Below are positions 7,899 through 17,416 of a DNA stretch of 64,000 nucleotides, one piece after another. Made by a program: the position numbers and the translations under genes. Origin of the DNA: JAPKYZ01 sp033763835 (GTDB taxonomy: Bacteria; Acidobacteriota; Terriglobia; Bryobacterales; Bryobacteraceae); the NCBI GenBank assembly GCA_033763835.1, contig JANRJS010000028.1:77074-141073 (forward strand). Direction: 5' to 3'. Position 1 is the first letter of the stretch; each line of letters begins with the position of its first letter. Under the pieces are notes generated by a model that saw only the letters and a program-made list of their open reading frames with translations, did no database searches and was not told where the DNA came from.

Positions 7899-8110
7899 GC
7901 CAAGCGCGCACGCGGCGAGCGGACCGCCTGTACGGCGAGCGGCGCGGAATCCTTGCGCAGTTTCCGCATCACCGTTTCCTCGTTCGCCGCCGGATCGAGA
8001 TACACGGTTACGCAATGTTTGGCTTCGTCCACCGAAACGGCGTGAACGCCCTGCTTGCCGAGGTACTTCTTGGCCAGCGTGCCTTGTAGCTCGAGAAGTT
8101 CTTGGCTCAT
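7895..8110 (-). CDS. Small protein similar to the N-terminal domain of the adjacent protease
   Basis: A 71-residue protein, four bases downstream of the protease gene on the same strand and probably co-transcribed. The order LAKKYLGKQGVHAVSVD, then VTVYLDP, then APLAVQAVRSP parallels the N-terminal 90 residues of its neighbour (LAERFLG, VHAVGLGG, AVLVYVTN, IPVRLVESP). This suggests a stand-alone copy of the protease's N-terminal domain. I infer a role as inhibitor, chaperone or propeptide-like partner; nothing in the sequence proves it. No signal peptide is visible. The relationship was seen by eye and needs a profile comparison. Confidence 0.6.
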   Translation of the reverse strand: MSQELLELQGTLAKKYLGKQGVHAVSVDEAKHCVTVYLDPAANEETVMRKLRKDSAPLAVQAVRSPRARLA

Positions 8111-8114
8111 GGCG

Positions 8115-9077
8115 CTACTCCCATAGTAGTTCGATTTCCATCTCGCGGCAGACCTGGGCGATGGGATGGGCGTAATAGAAGTCGCCCTGCGGATCGACGG
8201 CGCTCAGTAATCCCACGGCCCGGCGCGTGCCTTCTTCGAGAACCAGCGAGCCGCTGTCCCCGGTTTCGCCCACCGAGTTTTCATCCTTCGACGACGCATC
8301 GACGCGGATCAGGTTTAGGAACCGCAGCGGACGCTCCCGGCGCGGATCCTCAACGTCGGCGATCAATCCGGTATCGGTGACGCGCCCTACGGTGAAACCC
8401 GAAGTCCGGCCATGCTTCGCGACCCGCATGCCTTTCTCCGCCGACAGCGGCGCGCCGATCGCGCCGATGGAGCAGACTTCGGAGCGCCACTCCACGCCTC
8501 GCTCGATCGTGGCCACCGCCGCGTCCACCTCGATCGGAACCGTCAGATGCAGCCGCGAAGCGCGTAGTACCGTGGCCACGAGTTCCCCGCCCTGCCGGAT
8601 CGGCGTCCCGCGGACGCGCCCCTCGAGCGGCGCGAATACATGGCTGTTGCCGAGGATTAACGGATCCGGATCGTCGCCCTCACGAATCGACTTTGCGAAC
8701 GCACCCAGCGTTCCGGCGGGACCGCCTTCACGGCCGATCTCGATCCCGCCCAGCAGCGGGCGCACGCGGCCCTTTCGATTCTCCGAGCATCCGGCGAGGC
8801 GCGCCATGGGACTCTCGACTAATCGAACGGGAATGCCGTCCACTTTGCCGGGAAGCGACTCGGGCGCGGCGTTGAGGTTGGTGACATAGACCAGCACCGC
8901 CGGCGATTCTTCAGTACCGCCTAGGCCGACCGCATGCACGCGCGACGGCGTTTCATGCGATTCGTCGAAGCGATGCATATGCAGAGCGGCCAAGCCCGGC
9001 AGCCGCCGGGTAGCGGCCCGGGCGTGCCCCAGAAACCGCTCGGCCAGATCGTCTCGCACATCCGCTGGGTTCCGCAT
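8115..9077 (-). CDS. Trypsin-like serine protease (Nal1-like family)
   Basis: A 320-residue protein. Residues 1-95 form a small N-terminal alpha/beta domain; a trypsin-like domain follows. The triad can be assigned as His146 (LGNSHVFAP), Asp185 (VDAAVATIE) and Ser275 (GETGDSGSLV), with the family's extra block KHGRTSGFTVGRV before the serine. This pattern matches bacterial trypsin-like proteins of the Nal1-related group, whose substrates are largely unknown. There is no clear signal peptide, so a cytoplasmic location is likely. It shares a unit with the downstream 71-residue protein and is divergent from cysS, 42 bases away. Confidence 0.82.
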   Translation of the reverse strand: MRNPADVRDDLAERFLGHARAATRRLPGLAALHMHRFDESHETPSRVHAVGLGGTEESPAVLVYVTNLNAAPESLPGKVDGIPVRLVESPMARLAGCSENRKGRVRPLLGGIEIGREGGPAGTLGAFAKSIREGDDPDPLILGNSHVFAPLEGRVRGTPIRQGGELVATVLRASRLHLTVPIEVDAAVATIERGVEWRSEVCSIGAIGAPLSAEKGMRVAKHGRTSGFTVGRVTDTGLIADVEDPRRERPLRFLNLIRVDASSKDENSVGETGDSGSLVLEEGTRRAVGLLSAVDPQGDFYYAHPIAQVCREMEIELLWE

Positions 9078-9119
9078 CTCTCCCTGTTACGATAAAGGAC
9101 TCCGAACCCTTCCCCCACA

Positions 9120-10520
9120 ATGTCTCTGCGTTTTTACAACACGCTAACCCAGCGCGTCGAGGATTTCGTTCCGCAAGACGGAAAAACGGTGCGCATGTAC
9201 ACCTGCGGACCTACCGTTTACAACTACGTTCACATCGGCAACCTCCGGACGTTTCTGTTTCAGGATCTGCTGCGGCGTTGGCTGAAGGCGCGCGGCTACT
9301 CGTTGATGCACGTCATGAACATCACCGACGTGGACGACAAGATCATCCGCGACGCGGCGAAAGCCGGGCTCGGCCTGCACGAGTTCACGGCGATTTACGA
9401 GAAGGCGTTTCTCGAAGACATCGCCCGTCTTCGCATGGAAGGCCCGGAAAAGGTGGTGCGCGCGACGGACCACATCGGCGAGATGGTGACCTTTGTCCAG
9501 GAGCTAACACGCAAAGGGTTCGCCTACGAAAGCCAAGGTTCGCACTACTTTTCGATTTCCAAATTCCCGGAGTACGGCAAGCTGTCGCACAAGGATTTAG
9601 GCGGCCTGAAGAGCGGCGCGCGCGTCGATGTCGATGAGTACGACAAGGACAATCTGAGCGATTTCGTGCTCTGGAAAGCGAAGAAGGACGGCGAGCCTTC
9701 CTGGGACACCGCCATTGGCGACGGGCGGCCCGGCTGGCATATCGAATGCTCCGCGATGGCGATGAAATATCTGGGCGACACGCTCGACATCCACGCGGGC
9801 GGTATCGATCTTACTTTTCCGCATCACGAAAACGAAATCGCGCAATCGGAAGCGCTGTCGGGCAAACCATTCGCCAAGTACTGGCTGCACTCGGAGCATT
9901 TGTCGGTGGATTGGACGAAGATGTCGAAGTCGCTCGGCAATATTTATACGTTGCGCGACATCGCCGGCATGGGCTATTCGCCCGAATCGCTGCGTTACCT
10001 CTTGGCCTCGGTACCGTATCGCAAGAAGCTCAACTTCACGTTCGACGGTCTGAAAGCGGCGGCGACTTCGATTGAGCGGCTGCGCAACTACAAACTGCGC
10101 CTCGAAACCGCGCAGTTCGGCGAAGGCGAATCGGAGGCGCTTACAGCGCGCACAGTGGGGGCTCTGCAGGCTTTCGAGGAGGCGCTCGACGACGACTTGA
10201 ACACGGCGGAAGCGTTGGCCGCGGTGTTCGAACTGGTGCGCGACACCAACTCGGCGATGGATTCGGGCGAGTTTCGCGCGGGGAATGTCGCGCCGGTTGT
10301 GCGTTTTCTCGAACGGTTCGATTCGATCTTCGACGTTCTGAAACCGGCCGCGGCGGAGGGCGGCTGGAGCGACGCCGAAATTCAGGCGCTCGTCGAAGAG
10401 CGTGCGCAAGCGAAGAAGCGGCGCGATTTCGCCCGCGCGGACGAGATTCGCAAGCAACTCGCCGAAGCGGGCGTCATCCTCGAAGACACCAAAGACGGCG
10501 TCCGCTGGAAGAGAAAATAA
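9120..10520 (+). CDS. cysS: Cysteinyl-tRNA synthetase
   Basis: Charges tRNA-Cys with cysteine in the cytoplasm. The 466-residue length is normal. Class I signatures are YVHIGN (HIGN at 38-41) and KMSKS (267-271). Zinc ligands typical of CysRS are present: Cys29 in YTCGPTVY, Cys in HIECSAM, and His in FPHHENE. The C-terminal DALR-like helical domain ends with EERAQAKKRRDFARADEIRKQL, the usual CysRS tail. It starts 42 bases from the divergent protease gene and is followed by a hairpin repeat and a trans-sulfuration enzyme gene, so the next two genes may share its transcript. Confidence 0.97.
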   Translation: MSLRFYNTLTQRVEDFVPQDGKTVRMYTCGPTVYNYVHIGNLRTFLFQDLLRRWLKARGYSLMHVMNITDVDDKIIRDAAKAGLGLHEFTAIYEKAFLEDIARLRMEGPEKVVRATDHIGEMVTFVQELTRKGFAYESQGSHYFSISKFPEYGKLSHKDLGGLKSGARVDVDEYDKDNLSDFVLWKAKKDGEPSWDTAIGDGRPGWHIECSAMAMKYLGDTLDIHAGGIDLTFPHHENEIAQSEALSGKPFAKYWLHSEHLSVDWTKMSKSLGNIYTLRDIAGMGYSPESLRYLLASVPYRKKLNFTFDGLKAAATSIERLRNYKLRLETAQFGEGESEALTARTVGALQAFEEALDDDLNTAEALAAVFELVRDTNSAMDSGEFRAGNVAPVVRFLERFDSIFDVLKPAAAEGGWSDAEIQALVEERAQAKKRRDFARADEIRKQLAEAGVILEDTKDGVRWKRK

Positions 10521-10521
10521 A

Positions 10522-10559
10522 GCGCAGAGGCGGAGTTCGGCTCCGTCCGTTGTGCGCGG
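10522..10559. repeat. REP-like nested hairpin, copy 1
   Basis: Directly after the cysS stop. The outer stem is GCGCA (10522-10526) with TGCGC (10553-10557). The inner stem is GGCGGAG (10529-10535) with CTCCGTC (10541-10547), closing a TTCGG loop. Its right end, GTCCGTTGTGCGCGG (10545-10559), is identical over 15 bases to the end of a second nested hairpin at 33129-33172. Both copies sit right behind the 3' end of a gene. Two copies and a shared architecture suggest a dispersed palindromic repeat family rather than gene-specific terminators. Confidence 0.55.
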
Positions 10560-10569
10560 AAAGAAAATA

Positions 10570-11751
10570 GTGGATATTCGCACCAAAGCGGTCCATGTCG
10601 GCGACCGCAAGAAACCCGGCGAACACATCCCCGTCGCGACGCCGATTTACACCGCGTCGAGTTTCATCTACGAAGATCAGCGCGTCGCCGACGAAGTGTT
10701 TGCGGGCGATCGCGCGGGATATGTGTATTCGCGGCACGAGAACCCCACCAACGTCGCGCTCGAAGAACTGGTGACGGCGCTCGAAAGCGGCGCGGGAGCG
10801 CTGGCGGCGTCGTCCGGAATGGCGGCGCTGCACTTGGCGCTGACCGCCGCCCTAGTCGACCGCCCTAAGCGCATTCTCGCGGCGAGCGCGATCTACGGCG
10901 CTACCGTCGGCATGCTGCAGAAGGCGATGGAGCCGTTCGGCGTCGAGGTGGAATGGGTGGACATCTGCGAAGCGGCGGCCGTGGCCGAAGCGGCTTCGCG
11001 ATTCCGGCCCGGCTCAATTTTGATGGAGACGGTGTCGAATCCGCTGCTCCGCATGGGTCCGCTCGACCGGATCGGCGAAATCGCGCGGGCCAATGGTGCG
11101 GCCCTCGTGGTCGACAACACGTTTACCACTCCCATGCTGGTCCGTCCTCTCGAACTCGGCGCGCACTTAGTGGTACATTCCGCGACGAAGTATCTTTCGG
11201 GTCACGGCGACGTGCTGGGCGGATTCGTCGTCTCCGATCCCGAGCATCTCGCCGCCGTTCGCTCGCTGGCGCGGTCCTACGGCCCGGTGATGGGGCCGTT
11301 CGAGGCTTATCTATCGATGCGCGGTATCAAGACCTTCCCGCTGCGCATGGAGCGGCAATGCGCGAACGCGATCGCCGTGGCCGAGTGGCTGACCCGGCAT
11401 CCGAAGGTCGAACGCGTCCACTTCAATGGCGATCCGGCGCATCCCGACGCAGCCACCGTCGCCCGGCTGATGCCGGCCGGTCTGTTCGGCGCGATCGTCG
11501 CCTTCGAAATCCGGGGAGCGGATCGCGAAGGCGTGTTCGATTTCATGAACCGCTTACGGCTCGTCGTACCGGCTACGTCGCTGGGCGACGTGCACAGCAT
11601 GTTGCTCTACCCGGCCATGGCGTCGCACCGCGAAATCGCGCCAAAACAACGGCTGAAGATGGGGATTCGCGAGAATCTGGTCCGGCTGTCCGTCGGCATC
11701 GAAGCCGTCGAGGACATTCTCGCGGACCTCTCGAACGCTCTGACATACTAA
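10570..11751 (+). CDS. PLP-dependent trans-sulfuration enzyme (cystathionine gamma-synthase/lyase type)
   Basis: A 393-residue fold-type I PLP enzyme of the Cys/Met metabolism family. Visible features are the YSRHENPT block that helps hold PLP, SGMAALHLAL, the DNTFTTP aspartate, and the Schiff-base lysine Lys207 in HSATKYLSGHGD. The C-terminal LVRLSVGIEAVEDILADL is typical. I chose the GTG at 10570, preceded by GGAAAG, giving MDIRTKAVHVG as in family members. Substrate is uncertain: cystathionine gamma-synthase, gamma-lyase, methionine gamma-lyase and O-acetylhomoserine sulfhydrylase look alike. The location after cysS fits sulfur amino-acid metabolism. Confidence 0.9.
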   Translation: MDIRTKAVHVGDRKKPGEHIPVATPIYTASSFIYEDQRVADEVFAGDRAGYVYSRHENPTNVALEELVTALESGAGALAASSGMAALHLALTAALVDRPKRILAASAIYGATVGMLQKAMEPFGVEVEWVDICEAAAVAEAASRFRPGSILMETVSNPLLRMGPLDRIGEIARANGAALVVDNTFTTPMLVRPLELGAHLVVHSATKYLSGHGDVLGGFVVSDPEHLAAVRSLARSYGPVMGPFEAYLSMRGIKTFPLRMERQCANAIAVAEWLTRHPKVERVHFNGDPAHPDAATVARLMPAGLFGAIVAFEIRGADREGVFDFMNRLRLVVPATSLGDVHSMLLYPAMASHREIAPKQRLKMGIRENLVRLSVGIEAVEDILADLSNALTY

Positions 11752-11758
11752 GCAAACA

Positions 11759-13804
11759 ATGTTTCTGTTCGCCGCGACGATTTTCGTCAGCGCTTTCCTG
11801 TTGTTTCAGGTTCAGCCGGTCATCGCCAAGATGATCCTCCCCTGGTTCGGCGGCTCCGCCATGGTCTGGACCAGTTGCATGCTGTTTTTTCAGTTGTTGC
11901 TGTTGGCCGGCTACGCCTACTCGCACCGATTGGTTGAGCGTCCCCGCGACCGTCAGTCGCGGCTGCACTTGATTTTGCTGGGCCTGAGCCTGCTATCGCT
12001 GCCTATCATTCCGCGCGCGATTTTCAAACCTCAAGGCGGCGACAATCCTCTATTGGGCATCCTGTTGGTACTCGCCACTTCGGTGGGCTTGCCATACTTC
12101 ATGCTCTCCACCACCGGCCCGCTCATGCAGGCCTGGTATTCCGCCCTGCATCCCGGCAAGCTGCCCTACCGATTGTTCGCTTTGTCGAACCTGGGTTCGC
12201 TGATCGCGCTAATCGCTTATCCGGTGGCCGTGGAGCCGAGCGTTCCTTTGCGCATGCAGGGTTTTGTCTGGTCCGGCCTTTATGCGGTTTTCGCCGCTTT
12301 GTGCGCTTACACGGCATGGCGAGTTCGTAACGCCCCTATACCCGCACCGGGCCCGGTCGCGGTCCCGGTGGCCGCAGAGGGCGAAATCGCCGTCGAAGCC
12401 CCCGCGATTCCCCCGCCGCCCTCAATGCGGCAGCGTATCGCCTGGGTGGCTCTAGCCGCCTGTGCGTCGGTCTTATTGCTTTCGGTGACGAATTACCTGT
12501 CGCAGAACGTCGCCGCCATCCCCTTTCTGTGGGTGCTTCCGCTTTCGCTTTATTTGCTCAGTTTCATGCTCACGTTCGATAGCGACTTTTGGTATCAACA
12601 TTGGTTTTTCGCCGTGCTCACCGCCGCCACATTGGGTTTGATGGCTTACCCGTTCTGGAAACCCGGCGACGAAACCAACATGAAGCTTTACATCGTGGCG
12701 TATTCGGCCGGATTGTTTATTTGCTGCATGTTCTGTCATGGTGAGATTGCGCGCAAGAAACCTCACCCCCGCTATCTCACGGGCTTCTATTTGATGATTT
12801 CGATCGGCGGCGCTCTCGGTGGCCTGTTCGTTAGTCTGCTGGCTCCGTTGCTATTGCCGTATCACTACGACCTAAGCGTTGGATTGGCGATGCTCGGACT
12901 GGCGGGTTTATTCGCCTTATACCGCGAGTCCTGGATTACCGACATTCTATGGGCGGCGCTCGCGATCTTTCTGATCGTCTCCGTGTATCGGGACATCCAA
13001 AACTCGCGCGGCGACAATATTCTGATCACGCGGAACTTCTATGGGGCTTTGCGCATTCGCGAGTCCGGGTCCGACCTCGATAACAGCAAGTTGCGCACGC
13101 TGGTGAACGGTACGATTAACCACGGCGCGCAGTACGTTTCCAAAGAGCGTTCGCGCGTACCGACCACGTACTACGGCGAAAAGACCGGCGCGGGATTGTC
13201 GATTCTCGAGTTGCGCCATCCCGGGATGAAACTCGGAGTGATCGGCCTAGGCACCGGCACGCTCTCGACTTACGGTAAACCCGGCGATCACGTCAAGATC
13301 TACGAGATCAATCCCCGAGTGGTGGAAATCGCCCGGACGTGGTTCACCTACCTGCGCGATTGCGAAGCGAAGGTCGATATGGTGATGGGCGATGCCCGGC
13401 TGTCTCTCGAACGGGAGGAGCCGAACGGCTTCGATGTACTCGCCGTAGACGCTTTTTCGAGCGACGCGATCCCCGTCCACCTGCTCACTCTAGAAGCCGT
13501 ACAGTTGTACCTCAAACACATCCGGCCGGACGGCGTCGTCGCGATTCATGTGTCGAATAAGTATCTCAGCTTGACGCCGGTGGTCCGGCGGATCGCTCAA
13601 GAGTTGAAGAAACCGGTGCTGCAGGTGGAGAGCCGGGAGAACGGGGCGCTCGAGCAGTTTTCGGCGGACTGGATTCTCGTCGCCCACTCGCCGCAAGTAT
13701 TCGACCGCCCGGCGTTCCGCGCCGCCGCCTCAAATCCCGCGCCCGAGCCCGGCACGCCACTGTGGACGGACGACTACTCGAATCTCTTCCGAATCATGCG
13801 CTAA
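11759..13804 (+). CDS. Membrane protein with C-terminal spermidine synthase-like domain
   Basis: A 681-residue fusion. The N-terminal ~400 residues hold about ten hydrophobic helices, in the style of membrane-bound spermidine-synthase-like proteins, with a proline-rich cytoplasmic linker near residues 195-225. The C-terminal third is a Rossmann aminopropyl- or methyltransferase-like domain with IGLGTGTLS (495-503), YEINPRVVEIA and AVDAFSSDAIPVHLLT (near 562), close to the SpeE catalytic pattern. Such fusions are common in Acidobacteria and Proteobacteria, but their substrates are poorly known; soluble polyamines are only one possibility. It starts eight bases after the trans-sulfuration gene, suggesting one transcript. 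Confidence 0.85.
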   Translation: MFLFAATIFVSAFLLFQVQPVIAKMILPWFGGSAMVWTSCMLFFQLLLLAGYAYSHRLVERPRDRQSRLHLILLGLSLLSLPIIPRAIFKPQGGDNPLLGILLVLATSVGLPYFMLSTTGPLMQAWYSALHPGKLPYRLFALSNLGSLIALIAYPVAVEPSVPLRMQGFVWSGLYAVFAALCAYTAWRVRNAPIPAPGPVAVPVAAEGEIAVEAPAIPPPPSMRQRIAWVALAACASVLLLSVTNYLSQNVAAIPFLWVLPLSLYLLSFMLTFDSDFWYQHWFFAVLTAATLGLMAYPFWKPGDETNMKLYIVAYSAGLFICCMFCHGEIARKKPHPRYLTGFYLMISIGGALGGLFVSLLAPLLLPYHYDLSVGLAMLGLAGLFALYRESWITDILWAALAIFLIVSVYRDIQNSRGDNILITRNFYGALRIRESGSDLDNSKLRTLVNGTINHGAQYVSKERSRVPTTYYGEKTGAGLSILELRHPGMKLGVIGLGTGTLSTYGKPGDHVKIYEINPRVVEIARTWFTYLRDCEAKVDMVMGDARLSLEREEPNGFDVLAVDAFSSDAIPVHLLTLEAVQLYLKHIRPDGVVAIHVSNKYLSLTPVVRRIAQELKKPVLQVESRENGALEQFSADWILVAHSPQVFDRPAFRAAASNPAPEPGTPLWTDDYSNLFRIMR

Positions 13805-13806
13805 CG

Positions 13807-14229
13807 CTACGGCTCCCGAACGTCGAGCCCGGTGGGCGCTACCAGTCGCATGTGCCGGACGTTCCAAGTCAGCAAGGTTTTCGCTCCGGCGGAAGCCGCC
13901 ACGTGCGCCAGATGCGCGTCATGAATCTGCCCGCTCACCGCGCCCAGTTGCGCCGCCCTTTCGAGAAGCGCCCACGTATCCACCAAAGCCTCGGCGGGCT
14001 TTCCCAACGGATCGAGCGCCCGCAGAATCAGAATCGCTTCGCGCGGAGACGCCCGGTACGGCCTTGGCATGCGCGTCAGCACTGAGTAAGTCTCTCGGAG
14101 AGCGTGGTCAGGTACGAGGAACTCGGTTCCGTTCTCCAGTAGATCGTTCAGGGCCGCCAACGATCGAACATGAAGCGAGTGCCATCCCGACAACGCTGCG
14201 ACCAACACATTCGTGTCGAACGCGATCAT
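13807..14229 (-). CDS. PIN-domain toxin (VapC-like)
   Basis: A 140-residue protein of usual VapC size. It starts MIAFDTNVLVAALSG, with Asp5 the first metal-binding acid of the PIN fold. Later acids occur in LRALDPLGKPAEALVD and in IHDAHLAHVAASAGAKTLLTWNVRHM, where the DAHLA pattern is the usual third acidic position. Expected to be a Mg2+-dependent RNase toxin held inactive by its antitoxin. It overlaps the upstream AbrB/MazE-type antitoxin gene by four bases. It converges with the spermidine-synthase-like gene, with only two bases between the stop codons. Confidence 0.88.
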   Translation of the reverse strand: MIAFDTNVLVAALSGWHSLHVRSLAALNDLLENGTEFLVPDHALRETYSVLTRMPRPYRASPREAILILRALDPLGKPAEALVDTWALLERAAQLGAVSGQIHDAHLAHVAASAGAKTLLTWNVRHMRLVAPTGLDVREP

Positions 14230-14504
14230 TTGATACCCATAAACTCATCCATGGGACCATTCCGGATTTCCTCAATAAGCTTGTTCAGGTCGTCCATCGT
14301 CATTTTCGGGGTACCCGGTGGAGCCTGCATGACCAGGAGCCTACCCTTGCGAACGATACGCACCTCGTCGCTTGGCAGAGTGTCGATTCGGATCGAGCCG
14401 TCCCGCTCCGCGATCTCTACTTTGGCCCCCGCCTTCAATCCCAGCGAATCTCGAATCGCCTTCGGAATTACCACTCGTCCTGCCGCATCGATGGTAGTCG
14501 TCAT
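14226..14504 (-). CDS. AbrB/MazE-type antitoxin
   Basis: A 92-residue protein starting MTTTIDAAGRVVIPKAIRDSLGLKAGAKVEIAE, a textbook SpoVT-AbrB swapped-hairpin DNA-binding domain. The C-terminal half (about 48-92) would bind the PIN toxin. The start is the ATG at 14504, because the AbrB domain begins there. The open frame continues upstream but runs through the groEL terminator, so the longer form is unlikely. Repeated ATGCCA words just upstream (14513-14531, reverse strand) may be part of an operator. AbrB-type antitoxin with a PIN toxin is a common VapBC variant. Confidence 0.88.
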   Translation of the reverse strand: MTTTIDAAGRVVIPKAIRDSLGLKAGAKVEIAERDGSIRIDTLPSDEVRIVRKGRLLVMQAPPGTPKMTMDDLNKLIEEIRNGPMDEFMGIK

Positions 14505-14541
14505 GACATCATAATGGCATTTTGCTGGCATCGTAATCGTC

Positions 14542-14576
14542 AAAAAATAAGCCCGCCCCATCGCTGGAGCGGGCTT
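14542..14576 (-). terminator. Rho-independent terminator of groES-groEL
   Basis: On the minus strand a stem AAGCCCGCTCC pairs with GGGGCGGGCTT (14549-14559 with 14566-14576; 10 of 11 positions pair), closing a 6-base loop. A run of T follows (six A on the plus strand, 14542-14547). It lies about 70 bases after the groEL stop and is correctly oriented for it. It also separates the groE operon from the next toxin-antitoxin pair on the same strand. Confidence 0.85.
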
Positions 14577-14598
14577 GAGTAAACCGGAAATCCTTCCA

Positions 14599-14620
14599 GC
14601 GCGGCCCATCGAGGCCGCGC
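14599..14620. other. Second hairpin between groEL and its terminator
   Basis: A perfect 8-bp inverted repeat, GCGCGGCC at 14599-14606 and GGCCGCGC at 14613-14620, with a 6-base loop. It sits between the groEL stop (14643) and the U-tract terminator. There is no T run after it, so alone it is not a good terminator. It may stabilise the groE message 3' end or act as the first half of a tandem termination region. Confidence 0.5.
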
Positions 14621-14642
14621 CAGTTGGCCGCCACGCTAGTGG

Positions 14643-16274
<1,632 letters not shown>

Positions 16275-16285
16275 GTTCTCTCTCC

Positions 16286-16597
16286 TTACTTACCTTTCTT
16301 CGACGTGCCGTTTTCGAGCACGCCCAGGACTTCGTCTTCCCGCATAATCAGGTACTCGACGCCGTCTTGCTTAAAGTCGCTGCCCGAATACTTACCGAAC
16401 AACACATGGTCGCCGGCCTTCACATCGAGCGCCGTCAGCGTCCCATCGTCCAGGCGCTTGCCCTTACCGACCGCCACCACTTCGCCCTTTTGCGGCTTTT
16501 CTTTTGCGGAATCGGGGATGATGATCCCGTTGATCGATTCCTCTTCGGCTTCGATCCGTTTGACCACAATGCGGTCGTAAAGCGGACGAATGTTCAT
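16286..16597 (-). CDS. groS: 10-kDa co-chaperonin GroES
   Basis: A 103-residue lid protein of the GroEL chaperonin. It begins MNIRPLYDRIVVKRIEAEEE, followed by the mobile loop SINGIIIPDSAKEKPQKGEVVAVG and the C-terminal GDHVLFGKYSG, EYLIMREDEVLGVLE. Length and order are standard. It is the first gene of the groES-groEL operon. The 168-base upstream gap holds a CIRCE-like inverted repeat about 93 bases before the start, so repression by HrcA is likely. Confidence 0.97.
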   Translation of the reverse strand: MNIRPLYDRIVVKRIEAEEESINGIIIPDSAKEKPQKGEVVAVGKGKRLDDGTLTALDVKAGDHVLFGKYSGSDFKQDGVEYLIMREDEVLGVLENGTSKKGK

Positions 16598-16689
16598 AAC
16601 CGTACTACCCCCTCAATCTTGGAGTTCGAGTGTCTACTTCAGGAAATCTGAGCGGCACACGCGAATGTTGTGCCCAACACATTGAAGTT

Positions 16690-16716
16690 TTAGCACAGCT
16701 AGGCGTCGAGTGACAA
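16690..16716 (-). promoter_or_regulatory. CIRCE-like heat-shock operator upstream of groES
   Basis: Plus-strand TTAGCACAG, a 9-base spacer, then GAGTGACAA. The CIRCE consensus is TTAGCACTC-N9-GAGTGCTAA; each arm matches 7 of 9 positions and the spacer is exactly nine. CIRCE is the binding site of the heat-shock repressor HrcA. It lies about 93 bases upstream of the groES start. On the minus strand a TTGTCA at 16716-16711 overlaps the element and could be a -35 box, with a weak TAAAAC about 18 bases further on. The match is by eye and slightly degenerate. Confidence 0.65.
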
Positions 16717-16743
16717 GCTAACGCGACAACTTACTGAAATAAT

Positions 16744-16757
16744 TACAGATATCTGTA
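16744..16757. other. 14-bp perfect palindrome in an AT-rich gap
   Basis: TACAGATATCTGTA reads the same on both strands. It lies in the AT-rich gap between the stop of a PIN toxin gene (16766) and the groES regulatory region. No loop and no clear U-tract make it a poor terminator. A dimeric protein-binding site is possible, but no target gene start is adjacent on the toxin side. Confidence 0.4.
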
Positions 16758-16765
16758 GTTAAAAT

Positions 16766-17155
16766 TTAATAATAAATAGTTCCCAAGCCATGGACACGCT
16801 CAAAATCCCGCCGGCTGCGTGTAGCGACGGTCAGTCCACGGACGATGGCGGTGGCGGCAATCCAAAGATCGTTACTTCCGATCGGCGTACCGCTCTCTCT
16901 TAATCGCCGCCGCTCCGAAGCCCATACCTCAGCGATTTCGCCGGTGACCGGTAGTTGAGGAAACCGGGCGAGTATGCGGTTGCCCTCCGCTCTTCGCTCC
17001 GTGGGCACACCCTCCAAGAACTCGCCACAAGTGATCACGCTAATCGAGAATTGTCGACCGGCTTCCTGTCGAAGGAAATCAGTCGCTGGGCCGCCACCCC
17101 GGCGGCGTTCGCGCTCCCAATCGATCAGAAGCGTCGTCTCGGCTAGGAATCCCAC
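16766..17155 (-). CDS. PIN-domain toxin (VapC-like)
   Basis: A 129-residue PIN protein. The first acid is Asp12 in TTLLIDWERERR, and SVITCGEFLEGV carries the conserved Glu. SNDLWIAATAIVRGLTVATRSRRDFERV carries the third Asp and the last acid, in the classic VapC order. It starts with a GTG inside the upstream antitoxin gene (13-base overlap), as expected for a coupled module. It is the third PIN toxin within 11 kb. Target RNA unknown. Confidence 0.9.
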   Translation of the reverse strand: MGFLAETTLLIDWERERRRGGGPATDFLRQEAGRQFSISVITCGEFLEGVPTERRAEGNRILARFPQLPVTGEIAEVWASERRRLRESGTPIGSNDLWIAATAIVRGLTVATRSRRDFERVHGLGTIYY

Positions 17156-17388
17156 TTTGAGGGCGCAACTTCCGCCGAGCCTTTCAGCCGCTCAATTTCG
17201 TCGAGGATTCGGTCGTCCAGTAACGGGCCGTCGGACTCCAAGCTCGCTAAAATCTCGCTGCCAAGTCCGCGCGGCCGATCCCAGTGCGCCCTGCGCAAGA
17301 CCTGCGAAAAGCTGTCTCGGGGAGTCCGCTTTTGGGCGACAAGGCGGTCATAAACATCCAACTCGATGGTAATCGTCTTAGTCGCCAT
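17143..17388 (-). CDS. VapB-type antitoxin (PF02697-like)
   Basis: An 81-residue protein starting MATKTITIELDVYDRLVAQKR, followed by DSFSQVLRRAHW. This matches the PF02697 antitoxin pattern, in which a strand (KTITIELDVYDRL) and the S-FS-V-R motif form the DNA-binding part. The C-terminal region (ILASLESDGPLLDDRILDEIERL) would contact the toxin. I chose the ATG at 17388; a GTG at 17403 would add five residues. It overlaps the toxin gene by 13 bases. Confidence 0.85.
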   Translation of the reverse strand: MATKTITIELDVYDRLVAQKRTPRDSFSQVLRRAHWDRPRGLGSEILASLESDGPLLDDRILDEIERLKGSAEVAPSKWDS

Positions 17389-17416
17389 ACATGGATCATA
17401 CACGAAGAGCTATAAG

